Notes: a model not told the origin generated them from the letters alone. DNA of 64,000 nt from Watersipora subatra (GCF_963576615.1 NC_088711.1:17392182-17456181), one strand, 5' to 3'; counted from the stretch's first letter, positions 46,001 through 57,769 are shown. Numbers and translations: made by a program.

Positions 46001-49000
46001 AAACTCTTCTCTTGGGTGTCCAATGACCGTCCAGGAAATGGTCGCATAAGGTATGGTCTCAAGGGAAAAGCTTCATCAGCCACTAACACATATGGCATGT
46101 CTGCACCATCGCCACCGATTGGTTCTGGAGCTGGTATATTTATGTTACCTGAATATAGAAGTTCGGAATCACAGTACTAGTTTGCAAACATGTACTATTC
46201 TCCTTTACATGCAGTTTAGATATAATATAAAATATAATTGTATAAATATAGTCATATGAAATTAGATTAAAGTAACGCTGTACACTTGATAACTACTTTT
46301 TATAACTAATAATTTTTTTCCTTACCATTTTCCAAACCTCGCGCGAAAGCCATTGAGTCCCACACTCCTCCATCGCTTCGACTCCCAGGCTGCCCTATGT
46401 CAACAATGACAAACTTATAATCGGCATCACATATCGCCATCAAGATAATGCTCTCCCTTTGTTTATAATTGAAGAATGTAGAGCCTGCATTTTTTGGTTT
46501 TTGAAGCGTTATATGTTTCCCATCCAAACTTCCTATACAGTGTGGAAAGTTCCACTTGTCAAATCTGGAAAAGAAATTACAAATTATTCGCGGCTATTTG
46601 TACATGTCTACTTCACTTGCGATGCTAAATATGCTTTAGAAAATTAATGTACTAGAAAATTCTCAAACTATTTCTATTCGAGATGGATTGCAAAACTAAC
46701 AAATTGTGAGTGAGTAAAGCGATTCATCCAATGTAAACTTTATTTTTCAAAAAAGAAGACATAAGTATTACTTGAACTTTTGGTTAGTATAACCTACTAT
46801 TTATAAAATATATTACATGAAATTACAACAGTACAATACCAAAGATGTACATGTATATTCCACTTCGTCAAATAGTTATGAACAGATTTTCTTTCTGATA
46901 GTAGTATAGAAACATACCCATGAGCGATCATTTTCCATTCTTCTACACTAGACGGAGCTTTCAGGTATATAGGCCTCAAAACATTCCAGAGTGCCTTTAC
47001 AGTGTCGTATATAATTTGTGATGTAGTCGATCTACCCAATCTGTAGTGGGCAGCTATAGATGTATGACTGGCACCTTCCGCAAGATGGTGTAGAGTCACA
47101 GCCAGCTTTAACTCTGGCTCAATAGCTAGCCTCATAACGGTGTCTGCTTTTGTTATTTGAGGCTTTATCAACGATAGTAAATGGTCAAAATTAGCGGGTG
47201 TCATTCTGAAGTATTTTTAAATCTCGCTTTGTCATTTCTTAACTCTTGTATCAAGTGCTGAAATATCCCATGACAATGTCTTTTTTTATTTATCGGGTGT
47301 ATCCAGTATTTTCTTTTAGATGTTTTAGACGCTATAAGCTGTTTCTTTCTCAATAATAACAATTTCTTTTTATGCAGCAAAAGCTCTGTCGCAGAAACAG
47401 TCTCCATCTCTAGCGCAACTAGGCAGTTGCATCGTATGTATCAGGTCATATCGCGCCCATACTTTGATTGTGTGCCGTCGGACGTGTCTTGGACTATACC
47501 AATTGTCAAAGCTGCTAGAATCGTGCTCGCTAAAAAAATTAGTTAACCAATTAAAAGCGTTTCGTCGACGAATTCGGTGTGCATGCACAGCTCAGACGAA
47601 TCTATGATATTCGGCAGAATAAATCTGTGAGTTCTGTGAAATTCGTGGATTCGGTCAGATTGAACGAATAATTCGTTACGTGTGGCCGGACCTTTACATT
47701 CCTTACACTTATCTTTAAATTCTTTGCTATGTTGAATCTATATATATATATATATATTTCTCAAAGTATGTCCGTGTGTCGTATGTCTTTCTGCGTTCGG
47801 CTATAGTTATTATTAGAATAGCCTAGCTGGGCAACAATGCTGCGCAATGTCATGGAGTACCGTCATTAGAAGCCTAGCAGCTTACTGCAATTTTCCATGG
47901 GCAATGTGCCAGGCTAATAGCTTGAAAGTTACAGTTGTTTGACAAAATTTTAAAACCTTTACAGTTGTTTTCATTTTTCTCTTAATTTATTTCAACTACA
48001 CAAAACGCTTCTCTCATGATATGTAGTTTGAAAGTTAGAGTGGTAAATGTTGTTATATGTTAAATACAAATCAATTTTCTGTGCAGACTTTTTTATTACC
48101 CGGGCAACGCCGGGTAGCACAGCTAGTCCTTCCATATGTATTCCACATCGTATCTCTGTTTCAAGGAATCTTCATCGATTTCTTACCTTGAAAGGCTGAA
48201 GTTGCTGCGCCTTTTAAATTAACCTTGAAAATTTCCAACTAAAAGCTCAGGCTTTATTGTGTTTGATTTTGAGTAAGAATGCTCAAATTAACTAAATGAA
48301 GAGACGAAACACTAACCTTAATTTACACATAATTATTACTTCAAAATTAAAAGCTGCTGGGATTAACTACAGATCTACTTGATGTCATGTCTCTCATTAG
48401 ACAAAGTAGTGAGGAATACTGTCCCAGCTACGGTTGCTACCTCACAATTAATCCTGCTTTGAGGTTTGCCAAATAAACTCAAAGCAGTGTTAACTTGAAA
48501 GGTCCTTTTGTAGCATTGTACTACATATGCAATCAATTATCTCCATCACACTTGCCAATTCATGACAGGACTGTTTACAGATTTGTAACCCACATCAACA
48601 TACGATTGTTTGTCAAGAAACACTGATTTTTGCGAGTTTAAAAATCTTGGTTTTTCCATATTTGATTTTTTCGTGCCACCGCTGGTCTTTTGCTCTCCTG
48701 TTTATTGACCTTCATCCTGACCAAGGCGTTATAAAGGGCAAATGTTTAACTGAAGCAACACCTTGACATTCGTTACGTAATGTTATACTAAAATTAATAT
48801 GTATAATCTTACAGAGAAATATTACTTAAAAACCATGTATTGGGTTCCTTATGTTAATACAATTAAAATTTCACCGTTTTATTCAACTTTTTTATAAACA
48901 AAACAGCATTTTTAATGACTTACATGTAATTACAGGTAATATTCAGTTTTACTAACACCAGTCTAGTCAATTGCGTGATCAAGACTGTAGTTTGGGTAAG

Positions 49001-50641
49001 AATATTTAAAAAAAGTCCTAATACCTGACCAATTGTTTTAGGCAACAGACAACCATTTTTTCAACAAAAATTTTCTTGGCAAGTAGCAAAATATTTACTG
49101 TGCTAGTCACACACATCACTGCTGTTGTAGGCATCTTGGCGGTTTTGCAACTGCGGAATTATTGTTTTTTACACCGATCATTACTTTGATTATTATTATT
49201 TTATCAAAATTGTTTTTGTAGTGTGCATTCTTGACGAATTAATTGTGTGGTAAATTTTTATGGTTTGAATTCAGACCAATTATTCATAATCAGCGGAAAA
49301 GCAAATCAAAATTTAAAAACCACGAATGGAATTGGTCCAAGAACAATGTATCAGGTTTTCCTTCATGCTGAAGGTTGTGTGGTCCTCATGCACTGTTTGT
49401 CCATTGGATTATCTTTTAGGCGTGTTGCTGTTGAATTCTGTGCTGACAGTTCGTGCTGGCTTAGCAAATTCTCACAAAGACAAGGGATGGGAAACGCTTA
49501 CTGATGCTGTTATCCACTACCTTAATACGAACACTACTAACACGGTATTCATCCTTTGGGGCAGCTATGCTCAAAAGAAAGGTGGACATATAAATAAGGT
49601 CAGTGCTAGTTATAGTATTGGTCTGGACAAATAGCATTGGACTGAAAGATAGTTGGATTTGGCTTACAATACGTCCATGGGTTCTGCTCATATACGCAGC
49701 TACAACTTTAACTATTTCAGCTCCTAAAGCTTAGCGGTAGTTCTTTAGAAGTCTTGGGTTAAAATACAAACTCCGAAATTAGCAATAATATGGAGGCTAC
49801 AAATTGAGGAAACTTCAAATATAATAACAAAAAATATATAAAAACTTGTTAACATAAAATTTTTAGAATCCAAGTTAGACTTTCCCTGCCTTTATCATGG
49901 CTTCTACCTACCAAACGTCTGTTTTTTTGTATTGCCAAGGCTACACATCAGTTCATCTGCCTTTAATGCAATGGCGACATGACATTAAAATATATTTTAT
50001 TGATTATTCCTTTATTCCGTTTCTTGCATTTAAGTTACTTTTTACATGTAGTTTTATAGATCGTGTTATGTAATACAAATCCTCTAATACTGTATGTAAT
50101 AAATTACCTAAAGTAGTTATCGTTAAATTTTTTGGACTGTGGAATGACATACGGCAAAATTAACTTCAAAATGTTGACTATATTTTGAAGCTGTAAAATA
50201 GCTTACGATTAGCGTAACTTAAAAACCAATAGTAAAAAGTTTGTAGAAAATTTGTATATTGAACAGAAGTAATTACTATTTGAACATGCGTTCAAAAATG
50301 TTAAAATACTTCAAATAATCATTATTTTTATCCACATGATTTTGACTACTTTTGATACCAAGATTTGGAGTAATTTCTTTGAGATAGCTATCCGTAGCAC
50401 GGATACATGTCAGTGCTGATGGGTAGGAGGGACAAGGGGGTCAATTGCATAAACTACCAAGTACATATTGCATTCAATCTGTTTATAGAGCAAGCACTGT
50501 GTACTAAAAGGAGTGCATCCATCACCACTCGCTGCTCACAGAGGCTTCTTTGGATGTAAACATTTCTCACAAGCCAATAAATACCTTCAAACTCATAATA
50601 AGTCACCAGTGGATTGGAATCTTCTACCCGCGCAAAGTTGA
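40088..50641 (+). CDS. UNG: Uracil-DNA glycosylase (family 1), complete gene
   Basis: It removes uracil from DNA to start base-excision repair. Six exons join in phase: 40088-40213, 41141-41308, 41723-41873, 41991-42122, 49420-49598 and 50489-50641 (stop TGA). The N terminus carries a PCNA-interaction box, QTKLSSFF, as in the nuclear isoform. Catalytic landmarks: [20 protein letters not shown] (water-activating Asp in GQDPYHG), [50 protein letters not shown] (uracil-binding Asn region) and [17 protein letters not shown] (leucine-loop motif HPSPL), ending [11 protein letters not shown]. All expected active-site residues are present. Intron 4 (7.3 kb) holds a Harbinger element and a Helitron; a second partial copy of the locus lies at the right end of the window. 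Confidence 0.95.
42123..42164 (+). other. Exon-like relic at the start of UNG intron 4
   Basis: Directly after the exon 4 donor, the intron keeps the open reading [10 protein letters not shown], which parallels [10 protein letters not shown] at the start of exon 5 (49420). The two 35-bp stretches are clearly related but diverged. This suggests an old duplication of the exon edge when the intron was gained or expanded. Confidence 0.6.
43330..44846 (+). CDS. Harbinger MADF/Myb-like DNA-binding protein
   Basis: Exons 43330-43486, 43803-43965, 44159-44442 and from 44572 join in phase. The N terminus is a MADF-like domain ([47 protein letters not shown], then [10 protein letters not shown]). A Ser/Thr/Asp-rich linker follows ([10 protein letters not shown]), then [11 protein letters not shown], probably a nuclear localisation signal, and a helical tail ([19 protein letters not shown]) where family members have a BESS-like region. 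In this superfamily the protein binds the transposase and the transposon ends. The last 30 codons look out of frame, so the 3' end may be damaged. Confidence 0.72.
44221..44340. repeat. Hairpin inside the MADF protein linker
   Basis: Arms 44221-44272 and 44289-44340 are near-perfect reverse complements (about 4 mismatches in 52 bp) with a 16-bp loop. Both strands encode almost the same peptide, as DSLVDAP followed by V/L and VTD. Confidence 0.85.
45037..45324. repeat. 288-bp imperfect palindrome between the Harbinger genes
   Basis: The outer words 'tcaataataatgatgggaga' and 'tctcccatcattattga' and the inner words 'cttggctttcagataat' and 'tatctgaaagccaag' pair around a centre near 45180. It lies in the shared 3' region of the two convergent Harbinger genes. 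It could be a small foldback element or part of both transcript ends. Confidence 0.75.
45458..47407 (-). pseudogene. Harbinger DDE nuclease (HARBI1-like), two frameshifts
   Basis: Exons: 47407-46918, 46564-46326, 46148-45953 and 45795-45458, with matching phases. Landmarks: [36 protein letters not shown], then [10 protein letters not shown] (catalytic Asp), [16 protein letters not shown] (second Asp), [19 protein letters not shown] and [11 protein letters not shown] (catalytic Glu), then [10 protein letters not shown] and LHNYLR. One base is missing in an A-run near 47213, before YFRM, and one base is extra near 46010, just before RVFNYRLS. All catalytic residues survive, so the copy was active recently. 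Confidence 0.88.
47737..48126 (+). mobile_element. Short non-autonomous Helitron
   Basis: The left end is TC followed by a TA run and 'tctcaaagtatgtccgtgtg'. The right end has a hairpin 'cccgggcaacgccggg' followed by 'tagcacagctag' and host T. The insertion is between A and T with no target duplication, as Helitrons do. At 390 bp there is no Rep/Hel coding capacity. It lies 43 bp from the right end of the Harbinger element, in UNG intron 4. Confidence 0.8.
48130..49419. other. Remainder of UNG intron 4
   Basis: AT-rich intron sequence between the Helitron and UNG exon 5. No gene, repeat array or transposon end is recognisable. Confidence 0.5.
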
Positions 50642-50950
50642 GCTCTTTGATATCAAAATCTCAAGAAATGCGGGGACATATATAATCTCATTGTAATTAC
50701 ACTTCATTTTCTCCAGCAGTAACTGAGGATAACCTGCAACCTGTTGTCGAGTCTCTGTTGAAGGTGCTTCGCATGGGCCTTTTTCACTACTTGTATTTTT
50801 TAGTTGTTCACAGTTTTATTTGTTCTCATCGAAGGTGCTATATAAAGTAATCTTGCTTCCGTGACTTAGTAAATATGCTTTAATAGGTCACAAAGGGTCA
50901 GTCAGCTATATTTTATTAAAATTCTTGGAATACATACAAACATGTTTCTG

Positions 50951-51122
50951 TCAAGTGCTCTGTTGTCTTTGAGGCCTAAGGTGCATTTTTTTTATTGGTC
51001 CATTTCTGTATGCAGTGAACTTAGTTGTGATTTTATCTTTAATCGTGCTGATCAAATCATTGAAGTCATCCACAACTCGATCATCGACTTTCAATATAAT
51101 GTCATGCTTTATGAGGCCAGCC
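50951..51122 (-). CDS. PDZ-like terminal exon of a convergent gene
   Basis: Acceptor 'tgctttttacag' at 51123 opens a frame reading AGLIKHDIILKVDDRVVDDF, NDLISTIKDKITT and FTAYRNG, with the stop (TGA) at 50953-50951. The AGL-x3-D-hhhhh-DD pattern is the second half of a PDZ domain such as those of HtrA-type proteases, but any PDZ protein would fit. Upstream exons would lie to the right; none is secure before the minisatellite at 51955. It is tail-to-tail with UNG. Confidence 0.45.
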
Positions 51123-51954
51123 CTGTAAAAAGCACACGCAGCAATGTTCAGCCAGGTACACCATTAAACTAAAAGCCTCAGTACAATGAAATGGGCAGCG
51201 ATTTGTTGTAGCTACACACATGACGCTACTAAATGAGTTAGGTTGACCAATGAAAATTGTCAATTGTGTAAAGCCTGTGATGTTCTTGCTGGATTATCCA
51301 GTACACTTACCGCATTTAAGCATTATTAGGATATCTATTGTATTATAAGGATCATCAAAGGTTTGTGATAGCTATAGCATTTGTGCAGCTATTTGTATCG
51401 CTGTTTTGCTAAAAAAACCAACTATATGTTAATGATGAAAGCGAGCAAGTATAAAAATACCCATAATCATGACATGTTAAACTACAAAAGAGGATTTTAA
51501 TAAATTTAATTACCAAATGAATTATTTGAAATGTTTCAATTTGTAATACTAGCTATCATATAGTTGCTATAAAAAATAGTATCTTTCTTCATGCATAAAT
51601 GGTTGTAAGAAGTGCCGTTGTCATTCAAAAAACTTGGACGCAGCTCATTACATTGGAAACGAACAAAGTTGATTTGAGATTGTTATAATCAAATATTTCA
51701 TACAATCACTTCATCAACAACATGTTGGCTATTATACAAGTGGTTCATTTCGCCTTTTTCACCGAACCTTTACACACAAGCTAGAGGGACCCATACCTTA
51801 ACAATCTGTATGGTATACGGTATGAATTGAGACTGCTGGTCTCTAAAGTGTGCTTCCAAAGGGGTCTGTCATCTTTGAGAAAAGAGCTTGACTCAAAACT
51901 TCATCAGGACACACAGTATGTGATTCTAATAGGTTTGTAATATAGTGGTGCCAT

Positions 51955-52580
51955 GACTGAAACTACAGCAACCTGCACTGCTGACTGAGACTACAGCGAC
52001 CTACACTGCTGACTGAGACTACAGAGACCTGCATTACTGACTGAAACTACAGCGACCTGCACTGCTGACTGAAACTACAGCAACCTGCACTGATGACAGA
52101 CTACAGCGACCTACACTGCTGACTGAGACTACAGAGACCTGCACTGCTGACTGAGACTACAGAGACCTACACTGCTGACTGAGACTACAGCGACCAGCAC
52201 TGCTGACTGAGACCACAGTGACCTACACTGCAGACTGAGGTTACAGCGACCTACACTGCTGACTGAGACTACAGCAACCTACACTGGTGACTGAGACTAC
52301 AGTGACCAGCACTGCTGACTGAGACTACAGAAACCTACATTGCTGACTGAGACTACAGCGACTTACACTGCTGACTGAAACTACAGCGACCTACACTGCT
52401 GACTGAGACTACAGCAACCTACACTGGTGGCTGAGACTACAGTGACCAGCACTGCTGACTGAGACTACAGAAACCTACACTGCTTACTGAGACTACAGCG
52501 ACCTACACTGCTGACTGAGACTACAGCGACCAGCACTACTGACTGAGAATACAGCGACCTGCACTGGTGACTGAGACTGA
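51955..52580. repeat. 28-bp minisatellite, about 22 copies
   Basis: Units 'actgctgactgagactacag' plus 'cgacctac' with many point variants. A block of several units (with 'actggtgactgagactacag') occurs twice. A CA-rich microsatellite (52621-52665) follows and runs directly into the gypsy fragment. Confidence 0.95.
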
Positions 52581-52667
52581 GATCTCAGTCTCCTCATCTT
52601 GTATTGTTTCTGTTGATGAAAACACACACACACCTACCCACACCCGCACACACACCCACACACACGG

Positions 52668-53157
52668 AAGGCAAATTCGATGCAAAATTGACACAATTAT
52701 TCCATCGGCAGCTCATTCGGCTCATGGGAGACAATCTAGAAGTGCAAAGTTTCTGAATGACACAGTAAACAAGATTATCAGTTATCAAGTTAAAGATCCA
52801 TGCTATGCGTTATACTGTGGCCCTAGAAGATCTAATCAGCCTCGATGGGTTCCAGCATTAGTGACTAAAGTCTATGGCCAGCGAAGTGTTAATGTTAGAG
52901 TATGGCCAAGTGGACCTACATGGAGAAGACATGTAAAACAACTACAACCTAGACTTAGCACAGAAGAAGATCTAGACTCTGGTGATATATCTCACACTTC
53001 AGATAAAGATACTGACAGACTATCTATTCCTGCACCTCTTGAAGAACCAGTGTGTCAATCAAGGAGAAGAAATTCTAGACATCCTCTGGACAGTGATTAT
53101 GGCCCAGATAATATACGTAGATCATTCAGAAGGAGCAAAGCAAAATTTAATCCGTAA
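52668..53157 (+). pseudogene. Gypsy pol C-terminal fragment
   Basis: The open frame reads VKDPCYALYCGPRRSNQPRW, VPALVTKVYGQRSVNVRVWP, GPTWRRHVKQLQPR and a Ser/Asp-rich tail. This is the region after the integrase core in many gypsy-type polyproteins. The upstream integrase is absent, so this is the 3' end of a truncated element. The apparent start codon lies inside the minisatellite and is not original. Confidence 0.8.
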
Positions 53158-53196
53158 GAATTTGTCTGTTCATTTTATCTCCAGACTAGTGAGGAG

Positions 53197-53540
53197 GTGA
53201 TATATCGCTATAATAAAAAAGCTTAGAATAAGTGACAATGTAACTTTGCACTATATATATATAATAAATAAATTTTATGCTTTGTTTAGCTATTTATCCA
53301 TTAGCCATAGCTAATGGTTATATAAACTAGGTTTTGAAGGCACCAGTTCATTACATACTATGAGAGTGAATAAGCTACATTTGTTATAGCTTGTGTTATT
53401 ATTCATACAGATAACTATTATTACTGTTATACTTTAATTGTTGTATCTACATGTTAATTCATTGCATACTATGAGAGTAAACAAACTACATTTGTTATAG
53501 CTTGTGTTATTATTCATAGAGAAACATAACATCACCTTAG
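53197..53540 (+). mobile_element. Probable 3' LTR of the truncated gypsy element
   Basis: A purine tract 'agtgaggagg' precedes TG at 53197, just after the pol fragment. Inside, a block of about 60 bp ('attcattacatactatgaga' onward) occurs twice about 108 bp apart. The right end is not sharply defined and no partner LTR is in the window. Confidence 0.45.
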
Positions 53541-53949
53541 CTCGGGTAGCAAAATGATGATTATGCGCTAATCTAAATAAATTAGGGTTACTCATTATTT
53601 TCTCAATTAAGTACACGCAACATGGGAATGAGAAAAAATGAGGTGGTTTGATGCAAGACTTTTAGAATGAGAACTGAAATTTTTTCTACCGTATACCGCG
53701 ACCACATGACTTTTTGGATAGGAACTACATTTTACCCAAGAACGCAGTCTGGAGAAAACTACACAAATGGACTTACCATTGAGCTGTTTCATTACACTGT
53801 AAGAAGGGTGCATCACGAGAGGGGGCGCGGAAGGAGGCGAACGAGAATGGGAGACTGGTGAAGACGCAGCGAGACAGAGAGAGAGAAAGAATCATATACA
53901 ATATACGTGAGTTACCCAACAATACAAATGGTTTTGTTAAATTGTAAAC

Positions 53950-54104
53950 AAAAACACATGCTTTAAAAAAATAGCAATATACAAATATGCTCCCAATCGT
54001 CTGACAAAAAAAGCTCAAGAATAAAAAGTGCAAACGGGCATAAAAACTATGTTATTCAACATACATTTTAAAATATATGAAATGTTCAGAACCAACATAA
54101 TTTA
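53950..54104 (+). pseudogene. Duplicated UNG intron 1 sequence, left part
   Basis: 'caaatatgctcccaatcgtc' and 'atgttattcaacatacattt' here parallel 'caaatatactatcgatcgtc' and 'ttgttattcaatatacgttt' at 40470-40555. This marks the left piece of a second UNG locus, interrupted at 54105 by the LTR retrotransposon. A matching exon 1 was not found upstream. Confidence 0.65.
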
Positions 54105-54455
54105 TGTGGTTGTATACATTTTGCGCTCTTTAGTTGACTGCAATTACTTCATCATAGCATAACAGATACTTTGAGTAAATACTTGTATGTCATGATACTT
54201 TCTTGTAGTGATCACATTGTCTTTTGTCTTAAATATTCTGTGGTTGCTTAACTGTCTTATTATATAGTGTTTATACCTTTACCTCCTCTTTGTCTGTTGT
54301 TTCTTTGATTGCCTGTCTTAGTATATAGTGTCTATACCTTTACCTTCTTTTTGTCTATAGTTTTTCTGATTGCATAACTGTCTTATTATATAGTGTTTAT
54401 GTTTATGTCTTCTTTTTGTCTATTGTATACTGCAAGTATCTGGTTCAGTTGAACA
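54105..54455 (+). repeat. 5' LTR of the gypsy-type element
   Basis: About 351 bp. It contains two or three copies of a short internal repeat ('cttattatatagtgtttata', 'cctttacctcctctttgtct'). It is shorter than the 3' LTR because that one has an extra internal repeat. Confidence 0.85.
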
Positions 54456-54547
54456 TGGAAGTTCAGTATTGCAAGATTACAGCTTGCTTGCTTAGAGTGA
54501 GGTAGAACAAGCTATTTCAGCGCTAGTGAACTCAGCTCAGAGTTACA

Positions 54548-55069
54548 ATGGCAGTAAAGTTATCAGATTTAGTCAAGTCGTATGAAAGCAAAAACACTAG
54601 TGGAGAGTTCAGCACATGAACTAGTAAGCTGGAGTTCGTAGCTAAACTTCAGAAAGTGGACGGCTTGAAATCATTCGTGCCATTGTTTTTGAATGGTACA
54701 GCATTTTCTCTATATGAACAGTTGCCCACAGGACACAAAGGATGACTATTCAAAGCTGAAGAAAAAGCTAATGGCAGCTTTCAGCATAAACTGTTGTAGC
54801 ACATATGAACAATTGCGTGATCGTACATTATTGGATGGTGAGACAGTAGATGTGTATTGTGTATCTGTTCGACCTGCGTAGGCATGCTGATGCAATAGGC
54901 CAAAACAATTTAGAACCGTTGCTAAAATGTGCCGTTGTCTCAGGATTGCGGACGAAAGTAGCAAGTCAATTAAAAGCAACTGCGGGTGTGGAAGATATAA
55001 ACATATATTAAATAGTTACACGAGCAAGGTCATTGCTTTCTACCAAAGCTGACTCACCATCATATACCG
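54548..55069 (+). pseudogene. Gag, N-terminal part
   Basis: The frame from ATG 54548 reads MAVKLSDLVKSYE, then KLEFVAKLQKVDGLKSFVPL, FLNGTAFSLYEQL, KLKKKLMAAFSIN, YEQLRDRTLLDGETVDVY and LLKCAVVSGLRTKVASQLKA. This is a retrotransposon capsid-like (gag) pattern. It contains several stops and at least two frameshifts, and is cut at 55070 by the inverted-repeat element. Confidence 0.7.
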
Positions 55070-55465
55070 TACAGGATGAATTTATTCGCGGAGTTATATT
55101 TCGCGAAAATTGTCTTTTCATGCATATTCGCGGATGAATTTATTCGCGGCTGAAAAATGCCACTCTCTAGGAAAAGTTAACTCTATTACGTCTAGCAATA
55201 GAGTTAACCTTACGCGTGCGCGGCTACGCGCATTGCGCGTTTTGTTTTCTATTTAGCTTACAACTACGGGTGGATTGTGCTAAGCTATAAATTCTTTGTT
55301 GCGTTCAGAGGTTTTCACGAATATTCATAGATTTGGAGGCCTTTGATGAACCAACAATTTGTGGTAAGTAATGAGTTTTTACAAAACCATTTACTAAATT
55401 AGTTGAATTTTACTTTGGTTCTTCGGTATAACGCAATATTTATTTTTTCCATCCTTATCGCTTCA

Positions 55466-56534
55466 TTATCCCATGAGCAAACGAGCGGAGCGAAGTGTGG
55501 GAGTTTTTATGATAAATGCATGTGCACACAACTTACGAAAATTATTCATCAACAATGAGACGAACTCTTGGCTAGAAATTTTATCAACAAATTTAAGCAT
55601 CGTTTTGTAAAGTCGTTAAAGTATAATAACGATACAAAACACATTTAAACCTATTTGAATATGTTACCAAGTCTTTGTAAACCGTCGGTATTATCTTTAA
55701 ACTTACCCATCTGATCGGATTATACCCAAATAGACAGATTCATTTGGACGAAAAATGCTACAAAACGCTTGAAAAGCTCGGTTTAATAAAAGTTAAGACC
55801 GAAAATTGAAACGCCAATAAAGTCGTGCGACGGATAGTAGAACTATTTAGCAGTGCGCATTTCACGAGAAAACCGTGCTCATTTCATCAGTCTATGGCAT
55901 TTTTTTACTTGTAATCGAATTTATTCGAAGGTTTCTGTAATAAACGTAGACCATTTGAGGCGTAGACCGTTTTACAGGTACGAAATTGTGGTACACAGTT
56001 TATCAGCCTGTGTTTTTTGTCCAATCACCGAAAGTTTCATTATTTGAAACGTTAGCCGAAATTCTTTACAACTTATGTACAAGCTAAGGCCGAACTACAA
56101 CGCCCCTTCATGACGAGAAAATCTTTTATTTTGCTACAGTTTTATACGCGTGAATGCTCTTACTCGCTTTCTGTTAAAGATCGCTTATCAAAACCATTCT
56201 ACATTCAACGCAACAAACTTTCAAACTGTGTATAGTACACAGTAGCTTGCCATTTTACTTCTAATTTTGCATTTCAGAGTTATAATAAACATATTTCTTT
56301 ATTGTTGTTGAATTACATACACTACAGTAAATTAGGCCTACAGCTTTATAACACTTTTGTAACAGCTTTTATTTTGCTGCAGTTTGCAGAAATCTTCGAG
56401 ACGCGTGAACGCTCATAGGTTTTCTATTATTGCTGTATTACTATATTAACAATATTGGTTATTTTAATAATATCAGTGCATTTTACTTAGAATATTGGCC
56501 AACATTGCATTTCTCCTATTGCAAGGGAGAGATA
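55466..56534 (+). repeat. Left arm of the 1.07 kb inverted repeat
   Basis: It pairs with 57770-58840. Differences are few, for example one base plus a small change around 'cgtagaccgttttacag'. Part of its inner end recurs a third time, in the orientation of the right arm, at about 57535-57620 inside the loop. Confidence 0.9.
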
Positions 56535-56690
56535 TAATTTAGTGTGAGAGAGAGAGATTTTTCATCATACACGCAAGCACAATGACTGCAAGGGTGGTAT
56601 GTCATTTTTAAAAGATCACCAATTATTCAGGGAGGTCTGGAAATTGAGGTAGAGGTGACCGCAGCTACTTACGAAGAGAATATATCTGTT

Positions 56691-56879
56691 TAAAAAAAAA
56701 TGAACAAAAACGCCTTTACGAGCACAAATCTTTGGCCAACCGGCAGAACTTTGCAATAGTAAGCCACGAGGGGAGTTCTGATGATAACTTCCTTACCAGC
56801 TATGTAGTAGCGAGAGAATCGCCTTTAGTATCTACCCAAGACAGTGACAGCGATATAGAGCTGCTATTACCAAAATAAC
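56691..56879 (+). pseudogene. Orphan C-terminal coding fragment in the loop
   Basis: A 60-codon frame without a start reads NEQKRLYEHKSLANRQNFAI, VSHEGSSDDNFLTSYVVARE and ends DSDSDIELLLPK before TAA. AT-rich sequence with polyadenylation-like signals follows. Composition is coding-like but the family is unknown; it may be the end of a gene captured by the element. Confidence 0.4.
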
Positions 56880-57769
56880 TAATCAGATAGCACCATTACA
56901 CGCTAGTATTCACTTATCAAGTGTATTAGTTTAATTTTATTGCTCTAGACAACCGCCATATAGACTAAACTGTTTATATTTACTCCATTCATAGTTTGTA
57001 AAATTGTATATGTTTTTGAAACATTTTATTTGTACACTCAAGTTTGTAATAAATTATAATATATCTATACATGAAATAAAATATATAATTTAATCATGTT
57101 TGCTGCAGCGATATCAAGGAGTTGTTGTCGACGAAGGGGTTGACTGGTTGCTTCTCTGCCTGGTTGCTTTGCTACTAGGTTGACTAGTTGCTTCTCTGCC
57201 AATATTTCTGCCACGGTGAATATCACTACTTGTCTCTAGTTTTCGTAATCGGAGTAGGTTGTTTCATTCTCAATCTGCAGTAAACACAAGAAAGACAAAA
57301 ATATTAACTAGAAATTCCACTGTCATACAGCCCACGACCAAAGAGATGGCCAGAGATATTGGCAAAAAAATAAAGGGTACTGATGGTTGAGAAATGCAAT
57401 ATTAGCAATCAAATGGCTCTTCAGTGCAATAGGATAACTGCAATGGTAGCTGTAATGTACTGGGTGTGGGTGTTATTATATACAACAATAAGCAATAATG
57501 AATGGAAAAGATGTTTATATTTTCCCCCTGCAATAGGAGAAATGCAATATTGGCCAATATTAGAAGTAAAATGCACTGATATTCTTAGAATAATCTATTT
57601 TATTAATATAGTAATAATAGAAAACCAATACACAATTTTGTTTACATTTCAAAACGTCATAGGTAGCAATATCGAGAAGTTGTGGGATTTATATAGGTTT
57701 CTAGAAAATTTATTTAAAAAGTGTTTGGTCATGACAAACAACAACAATGAAAGGAAAATATTACACGTT

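Larger units (their letters stand above)
43020..47693. mobile_element. PIF/Harbinger DNA transposon, 4.67 kb, near-intact
   Basis: Inverted ends begin AGGTCCGGCCACACGTAACG. The target duplication TTA (43017-43019, 47694-47696) fits the TWA preference of the superfamily. The terminal inverted repeats run for about 285 bp with very few differences, each carrying the same short open frame ([12 protein letters not shown]...). The element encodes the usual two proteins in convergent orientation: a Myb/MADF-type DNA-binding protein (+) and a DDE nuclease (-). It lies wholly in UNG intron 4. Confidence 0.93.

Noticed and set aside
52567..52668. Start of a 196-codon gene
   Set aside because: The start codon lies in the 28-bp minisatellite and CA repeat; only the gypsy pol tail downstream is real coding sequence.
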